Of a stretch of DNA of 7,339 bases, positions 6,235 to 7,339 are shown in pieces (positions within the stretch are counted from its first letter, which is position 1; each line of letters opens with the position of its first letter). Location: assembly GCA_019348435.1 (NCBI GenBank), contig JAHWJM010000124.1, positions 1-7,339 of the forward strand, given 5' to 3'. The notes beneath the pieces were generated by a model. That model saw nothing but the letters and a program-made list of their open reading frames with translations. It had not been told where the DNA came from and made no database searches. The position numbers and the translations under genes were made by a program. This DNA is from Actinomycetota bacterium (GTDB taxonomy: Bacteria > Actinomycetota > Thermoleophilia > Solirubrobacterales > Solirubrobacteraceae).

Positions 6235-6681
6235 ATGACGGCGCCCGGCGATCGCCACCTGCGCGCCCTGGAGCTGCCGGTCGTGGAGGCCGCCGTCGCG
6301 CTCGTGGGCTGCACGATCACCCACGGCGAGTGCAGCGGCGTGATCGTCGAGACCGAGGCCTATCACGAGGCCGAGCCCGCCTGCCACGCGTACGTCGGCC
6401 TCACGCCTCGCACGCGCACGCTCTTCGAAGCGCCGGGCATCGCCTACGTCTACCGCTCCTACGGCATCCACGCGCTGCTGAACGTCGTCGTCGAGCCGGC
6501 GGGCGTCGGCGCGGCGGTCTTGATCCGCGCGCTCGAGCCGCTCGCGGGCATGCACCTCATGGTCGAGCGCCGCGGCCGCGACACGCCCACCGAGCTGTGC
6601 TCGGGGCCGGGCAAGCTCACGCAGGCGCTCGGGATCGGGCTGGACCTCAACGCGACCCCGCTGCTCGGCGGCCCGGTCTAC
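6235..6681 (+). pseudogene. mpg: DNA-3-methyladenine glycosylase, 3' end replaced
   Basis: The first 149 residues match the AAG/Mpg family, which removes alkylated purines such as 3-methyladenine from DNA in base excision repair. The active-site set is present by comparison with human AAG: Glu41 and Tyr43 in VETEAY (human Glu125, Tyr127), His51 in CHAYVG (His136), Tyr73 in YVYRSYG (Tyr159), Asn83 in LLNVV (Asn169) and Arg98 in VLIRALEP (Arg182). SGPGKLTQALGIGLDLN follows as expected. The match ends at GGPVY, before the C-terminal GPRIGI and PWRF-type segment of about 45-50 residues that completes the fold. It is therefore unlikely to be functional as sequenced. Location after argH is familiar for mpg in actinobacteria. 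Confidence 0.8.
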
Positions 6682-7339
6682 ACCGCCCTGCACGGGCTCA
6701 AGAGGGGCATCAAGGACTTCCTGCAGCCGCAGGTGCTGTTCGAGGATCTCGGGCTGAAGTACGACGGGCCGATCGACGGGCACGACACGGCCGCCATGGA
6801 GGCCGCGCTGCGCCGGGCCAAGGCGTTCGGCGGGCCGGTCATCGTCCACGCGGTGACGGTCAAGGGCTACGGCTACCAGCCCGCCGTCGACGACGAGGCG
6901 GACTGCCTGCACAGCGTCGCGCCGGTGACCGACCCGCTGACCGGCAAGCCGATCAACGCCAGCGCGCGTGGCTGGACCAGCGTGCTCGGCGAGGAGATGG
7001 TGGCGATCGGCGCGGTCACCGCCGGACTTGCAGTCGCGGCGGTCGCTCCTGATCTCTTGGACCCGATCCTCGGCGCTCTCGGCTTCCGTCCCGGCGGCGA
7101 GCGGCGGATCGTCGGTCTGCTCGTCATCTCCAATCTCTTCACGCTCGGTCTCTTGTTCCGTGGGTTCTCTCGCGACGATCAGCTGTCGAACGAACTGGGT
7201 GACTTGGTCGACTACATGGCTCTCCGGCGACTCGACGATGACGCCGCAGCGTCTCTGCGCGGCGCGGTGGCGGTCGTCATCCCCGCCTACAACGAGGCCG
7301 AGACCATCGCGAGCGTCCTGGGAGAGATGCCCGGACAGA
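6235..7339 (+). CDS. Chimeric open frame: Mpg N-terminal part, Dxs internal part, membrane/glycosyltransferase part; runs off the window
   Basis: A single frame with no stop codon runs from ATG 6235 (or TTG 6190) to the window end, 368 codons. It changes protein family twice without losing frame: residues 1-149 are 3-methyladenine DNA glycosylase, about 150-259 an internal stretch of 1-deoxy-D-xylulose-5-phosphate synthase, and 260-368 a hydrophobic segment leading into a family 2 glycosyltransferase. I know of no enzyme combining these parts, and both the Mpg and Dxs parts lack regions they need. Codons ending in A/T number 4 of 149 in the first part, 2 of 110 in the second and 23 of 109 in the third, so the last part likely comes from a different sequence context. 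It follows argH by 56 bases. The frame is certain; that it makes one protein in a cell is doubtful. The parts are listed separately. Confidence 0.6.
   Translation, partial: MTAPGDRHLRALELPVVEAAVALVGCTITHGECSGVIVETEAYHEAEPACHAYVGLTPRTRTLFEAPGIAYVYRSYGIHALLNVVVEPAGVGAAVLIRALEPLAGMHLMVERRGRDTPTELCSGPGKLTQALGIGLDLNATPLLGGPVYTALHGLKRGIKDFLQPQVLFEDLGLKYDGPIDGHDTAAMEAALRRAKAFGGPVIVHAVTVKGYGYQPAVDDEADCLHSVAPVTDPLTGKPINASARGWTSVLGEEMVAIGAVTAGLAVAAVAPDLLDPILGALGFRPGGERRIVGLLVISNLFTLGLLFRGFSRDDQLSNELGDLVDYMALRRLDDDAAASLRGAVAVVIPAYNEAETIASVLGEMPGQ
6682..7011 (+). pseudogene. dxs: Internal fragment of 1-deoxy-D-xylulose-5-phosphate synthase
   Basis: About 110 residues match the end of the thiamine-diphosphate-binding domain and the linker to the second domain of Dxs, which makes DXP from pyruvate and glyceraldehyde 3-phosphate for the MEP isoprenoid pathway. 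Seen are GLKRGIKDFLQPQ, LFEDLGLKY, GPIDGHD with its conserved histidine, FGGPVIVHAVTVKGYGY, DEADCLHSV, DPLTGKPINAS and WTSVLGEEMVAIG. A full Dxs is around 630 residues, so the piece corresponds roughly to E. coli residues 260-345. The GDG metal-binding motif region and everything from the catalytic EGSGM-type segment onward are absent. Codon use matches the mpg and argH genes, so this piece probably belongs to the same genome. It cannot be active. Confidence 0.82.
7012..7339 (+). CDS. Family 2 glycosyltransferase with N-terminal DUF2304-like membrane segment, partial at both ends
   Basis: The last 109 codons hold two hydrophobic stretches (AVTAGLAVAAVAPDLLDPIL and VGLLVISNLFTLGLLF) separated by a polar loop. 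A charged helix containing DDQLSNELGDLVDYMALRRL follows, then AVAVVIPAYNEAETIASVLG, the start of a GT2 nucleotide-sugar-binding domain of the dolichyl-phosphate-mannose/polyprenyl-glycosyltransferase kind. The membrane part resembles DUF2304, a small family often found beside or fused to such glycosyltransferases; this match is from pattern memory. The 5' end of the gene is missing, replaced by dxs sequence at about 7012, and the 3' end lies beyond the window. A/T-ending codons rise sharply here, unlike the genes to the left, suggesting another genomic source. Confidence 0.6.

Noticed and set aside
5500..6912. A 470-codon minus-strand frame across argH and mpg
   Set aside because: It shadows two recognisable + strand genes and has no coherent protein features.
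5895..7052. A 385-codon + strand frame starting inside argH
   Set aside because: It is an out-of-frame reading of argH, mpg and dxs, Arg/Pro-rich throughout. The frame with the real motifs is the one starting at 6235.
206..7339. Transfer of host DNA by a phage or gene-transfer-agent-like system, suggested by a terminase-like start next to housekeeping genes
   Set aside because: Only about 40 terminase-like residues are present, with no other phage genes, attachment sites or inverted ends. A chimeric assembly explains the same facts more simply.
1..7339. tRNA, rRNA, CRISPR array, insertion-sequence ends
   Set aside because: I saw no cloverleaf sequence, no regularly spaced repeats, no transposase motif and no terminal inverted repeats anywhere in the window.

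Overview
The window is very GC-rich, and its central genes end almost every codon in G or C. Gene content and protein style suggest a high-GC actinobacterium, most like the Thermoleophilia (Solirubrobacter-type lineages). That placement is inferred from sequence style and not from a search.

Layout. Positions 1-205 are a leader without a recognisable gene, holding a plausible promoter and a small inverted repeat. A reading frame with a strong ribosome binding site opens at 206. It encodes about 40 residues that look like the start of a phage terminase-small-subunit-type helix-turn-helix protein, then runs in frame into a complete branched-chain aminotransferase (ilvE, to 1288). Next come (R)-citramalate synthase (cimA, 1308-2888) and a DegT/DnrJ/EryC1-family sugar aminotransferase (2897-4009), tightly spaced on the + strand. 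A convergent histidine phosphatase gene (4097-4771, - strand) follows. It diverges from argininosuccinate lyase (argH, 4805-6178) across only 33 bases, where each gene has its own TANNNT -10-like box 7-8 bases before its start codon. After argH, one frame stays open from 6235 to the window end. It joins the first three quarters of 3-methyladenine DNA glycosylase (mpg), an internal piece of DXP synthase (dxs), and a membrane/DUF2304-like segment leading into a family 2 glycosyltransferase.

Function. cimA and ilvE act in the threonine-independent route to isoleucine: CimA makes citramalate from pyruvate and acetyl-CoA, LeuCD/LeuB (not here) convert it to 2-oxobutyrate, and IlvE does the final transamination. 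argH completes arginine synthesis. The DegT-type enzyme and the phosphatase have no clear link to these pathways.

The most unusual feature is three protein-family switches, near 313-341, 6681 and 7012, all in frame. The outer two coincide with a change in codon composition: roughly one quarter to one fifth of codons end in A/T outside, almost none inside. The simplest reading is a chimeric assembly, or rearrangement, around an ordinary housekeeping block, with the mpg-dxs join possibly a collapse or deletion within one locus. I found no convincing new biological system. The joins, the divergent leaderless promoters and an unusual active-site loop in CimA are the points worth checking.
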